Assembly (NCBI GenBank): GCA_013331625.1
Contig: DUGC01000023.1
Location: forward strand, 1 to 5,385
DNA length: 5,385 nucleotides
Direction: 5' to 3'
From: Candidatus Iainarchaeum sp.
GTDB taxonomy: Archaea; Iainarchaeota; Iainarchaeia; Iainarchaeales; Iainarchaeaceae
Under the pieces are notes generated by a model. The model had not been told where the DNA came from, did no database searches, and was given only the letters and a program-made list of their open reading frames with translations. The position numbers and the translations under genes were made by a program. Shown here one piece after another: positions 3,271-5,385 of this stretch (the stretch's first letter is position 1; every line of letters begins with the position of its first letter).

Positions 3271-5385
3271 ATGCCGGAAAAACATCCTCACGCAGCATTG
3301 ATTGTCGCATTCACCTTACTGGTTTTGCCGGCAGCTTTTGCGCATGAAACCCCCAGCCCTTATTCTGATGAATATTATGACTGGAGCGCAAGGACTGACA
3401 GGCACAATATGCCTGCAGGCATATTTGAGCAAACCCCTTTCCCGATAACGGAAACTGGTACAGAATATTCTATAAAAAATGACGAGAGCCCTGCGGGTAA
3501 AACTTTCTACCTTGGCACAAAGTACTTTGTTGACGGGGGCTATAACGGAGGGCAAAGCGACGGGAGCTGGGAAAAACCGTGGAAAAGCATTTCTGCAGCG
3601 CTTGCGAAAAGCGGAAGCGGCAATACCACAATCATAATAAGGGGGGCGCATGATGATTTCAACGGCATTTATTACGGGACATACTCGCTTGCAAGCAAGG
3701 CAGGCATTGACGACACGCACAGGTTCATGCTTGCAGGTTATGGCCAGGAAAGGCCAATACTTGACGGAATGTCAGGCACTGAAGGGGTGCTCAGGCGCGG
3801 CAGCACTATCCCTCGCGACGCATACATCAGCGTGCAAAGGCTTAAGGTGCAGAACACGCAGGCAAGCTGCGTGAGGCTGGGGTGGGATGCAACAGGCGAT
3901 AAGAGGGACAATTATTTCAGCGTTATCGATATCCATTTCTATGAATGCGGCAACAGGGCAAATGAAATGGGGACGGACGGCAGCGCCTATTACCTCAATT
4001 CCGACTACGGGTGGATCTTCCATTCCACTTCCGAGCACACATTTGGCCACGGGTTCAAGATCGGGGACGGGTCATCACACAACATCACCGAATGGTCAGT
4101 TGCAAAAGACATAGGGTGGTGGCAGGGGATACCGCTTGCTTTCAAACAAAGCCCGGTGGCATTTGACTTCCCTGTCGACACCGATTCAAGGAACCAGCAC
4201 GACAATATTGTGAGGTATAATATCGCAAATAGCGTGCTCAATTATGCACTACAGATCAGGCGCGTGAAGGGCTTTAGCGTGCACCACAACGAGTTCTATG
4301 ATGCAATACACCATGATGAAATCCCCCCGCAACGCGGGACAATAGGGAAATACATTGCAATAATTTTTGCTGGGCAGGCAGACGGGAATTTTTACTCCAA
4401 TATTTTAAGGGACCCGGGAAACCCGATGGCCAGCCTGCTTTTTATACAGGCAGAAAATGTGAACAGCCCGAAAATAAATATTTACAATAACCTGTTTTAC
4501 GGGGCAACAGGCCACTCAATAGTGGTCGGATACAACAATTCGACTCCTGTGCGGATTTTGAACAATACGATCTATTCTGACAATTCCTCATCGGCGTTAT
4601 ACAACCGCGCCGGGACTTATGGGTACCAGGTTTACAACAATATAATTTACCAGGCGGGGGCCGGAAAAATATTTGAAACATACCTTGGCACAACCAGCCC
4701 CGAGCATTCAAACAATGTTTTATTCGCCCCGCAGGGGAGCATCGGCCTCGATTTGAACGCAACTGAAACCGGTGCCGACCCGCGCATCTCAATCCCATCC
4801 GGGGCTTATTCAGCCCTGTTTGGAGAACCGGATGCAAATTCTCCTGCGATCGATAACGGAACAGGCATTGGAATCTCCTTCAGTAATCATTTCAGGGGCA
4901 CAGAAAGGCCGCAGGGAGCAGGATGGGATATAGGAGCATTCGAGTATACCAGCGGATCAGGCACGCAAGATCCGCCACAGCAGCCAGTGGACACTGATTT
5001 TGACGCAGTGCCAAATGCGGGGGACAAATGCCCCAAAACTGCAATTGCAGCAAGGCCTTTTGTCAACATATTCGGCTGCGCGATGCCGATAGCAACACAC
5101 TTTGACATAAAGCCCGATTTCAATGCAACTGACATCAACGGACTGCAAAGCCTTGAGCTGGGGATTTCCAGTTTGGGAAAAATCGTTTACAGCAATAAAA
5201 GCATCATTCTTGTAAAAATTTCTTCAGGCGAAGACGAGCGCCTCAACATCGATGAAGGCCTTCTCATTTCACAAAACAAAATCACGCTAAACCAAAACAG
5301 TTTGCCACAGCTCAATTTTCCCGCGGCAATAACATTTTACAACACGGATTTCAGATCGCCAAAAATACTAAAGGACGGAACGGAG
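3271..5385 (+). CDS. Secreted right-handed beta-helix protein with TSP3-like linker (3' end outside window)
   Basis: Open for 705 codons to the window edge, so the C-terminus is missing. Residues 1-24 are a signal peptide with hydrophobic core ALIVAFTLLVLPAAFA and likely cleavage after A24. Residues 80-112 (YLGTKYFVDGGYNGG, then GSWEKPWKSISAAL) are the usual entry to parallel beta-helix domains. Rungs recur at about 312-345, 372-380, 402-411 (INIYNNLFYGA), 427-436 and 452-463 (YQVYNNIIYQAG), rich in NN turns. SPAIDNG (524-530) and ERPQGAGWDIGAFEY (545-559) match the end cap of choice-of-anchor-Q-type helices. DTDFDAVPNAGDKCPKT (574-590) resembles a calcium-binding thrombospondin type 3 repeat. 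Residues 610-705, ending RSPKILKDGTE, resemble a domain of archaeal secreted proteins. Several N-x-S/T sequons fit surface glycosylation. Likely an extracellular carbohydrate-binding or -cleaving, or adhesive, protein; no catalytic residues identified. An anchor may lie beyond the edge. Confidence 0.88.
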   Translation, partial: MPEKHPHAALIVAFTLLVLPAAFAHETPSPYSDEYYDWSARTDRHNMPAGIFEQTPFPITETGTEYSIKNDESPAGKTFYLGTKYFVDGGYNGGQSDGSWEKPWKSISAALAKSGSGNTTIIIRGAHDDFNGIYYGTYSLASKAGIDDTHRFMLAGYGQERPILDGMSGTEGVLRRGSTIPRDAYISVQRLKVQNTQASCVRLGWDATGDKRDNYFSVIDIHFYECGNRANEMGTDGSAYYLNSDYGWIFHSTSEHTFGHGFKIGDGSSHNITEWSVAKDIGWWQGIPLAFKQSPVAFDFPVDTDSRNQHDNIVRYNIANSVLNYALQIRRVKGFSVHHNEFYDAIHHDEIPPQRGTIGKYIAIIFAGQADGNFYSNILRDPGNPMASLLFIQAENVNSPKINIYNNLFYGATGHSIVVGYNNSTPVRILNNTIYSDNSSSALYNRAGTYGYQVYNNIIYQAGAGKIFETYLGTTSPEHSNNVLFAPQGSIGLDLNATETGADPRISIPSGAYSALFGEPDANSPAIDNGTGIGISFSNHFRGTERPQGAGWDIGAFEYTSGSGTQDPPQQPVDTDFDAVPNAGDKCPKTAIAARPFVNIFGCAMPIATHFDIKPDFNATDINGLQSLELGISSLGKIVYSNKSIILVKISSGEDERLNIDEGLLISQNKITLNQNSLPQLNFPAAITFYNTDFRSPKILKDGTE

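Noticed and set aside
4442..4837. 131-codon - strand ORF inside the beta-helix gene
   Set aside because: It is antisense to clear beta-helix rungs and has a Cys/Arg-rich composition typical of shadow frames.

Overview
The window looks like a piece of an archaeal genome, probably from a small-genome or DPANN-type lineage known from metagenomes. The evidence is an archaeal/eukaryotic-type RNase P protein (Rnp4/Rpr2), TATA-like boxes about 24-30 nt before start codons with no room for a leader, and a secreted protein whose C-terminal domain resembles ones I know from archaeal surface proteins. The exact phylum cannot be fixed from this sequence.

Left part (1-1006): two glycine tRNA genes on the + strand bracket a thymidylate kinase gene (tmk) on the - strand. 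The tRNA-Gly(TCC) at 936-1006 is ordinary. The tRNA-Gly(GCC) at 57-197 is not: it is interrupted by a 69-nt tandem duplication, so its 5' acceptor strand lies in the first repeat copy and its matching 3' acceptor strand in the second. Removing any one 69-nt register gives a perfect 72-nt tRNA. This is the most unusual object in the window.

Middle (1007-1663): about 650 bp without a conventional gene. It holds a short hairpin, a candidate small gene on the - strand with a GGTGAT ribosome-binding site and an in-frame TGA ahead of a Cys-rich tail, and an A/T-rich control region with a 16-bp perfect palindrome and repeated ACAAAATGA motifs before the next gene.

Right-middle (1664-3051): three + strand genes for an ACT-domain protein of unknown ligand, the RNase P subunit Rnp4, and a CsaA-type tRNA-binding protein. 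The last two overlap by 14 bp and are probably co-translated. With the two tRNA genes, this gives the neighbourhood a tRNA/RNA-processing flavour.

Right (3052-5385): after a terminator-like hairpin, a strong TATA-type promoter drives a large secreted right-handed beta-helix protein with a calcium-binding-type TSP3-like linker and a C-terminal surface-protein domain. It is still open at the window edge after 705 codons.
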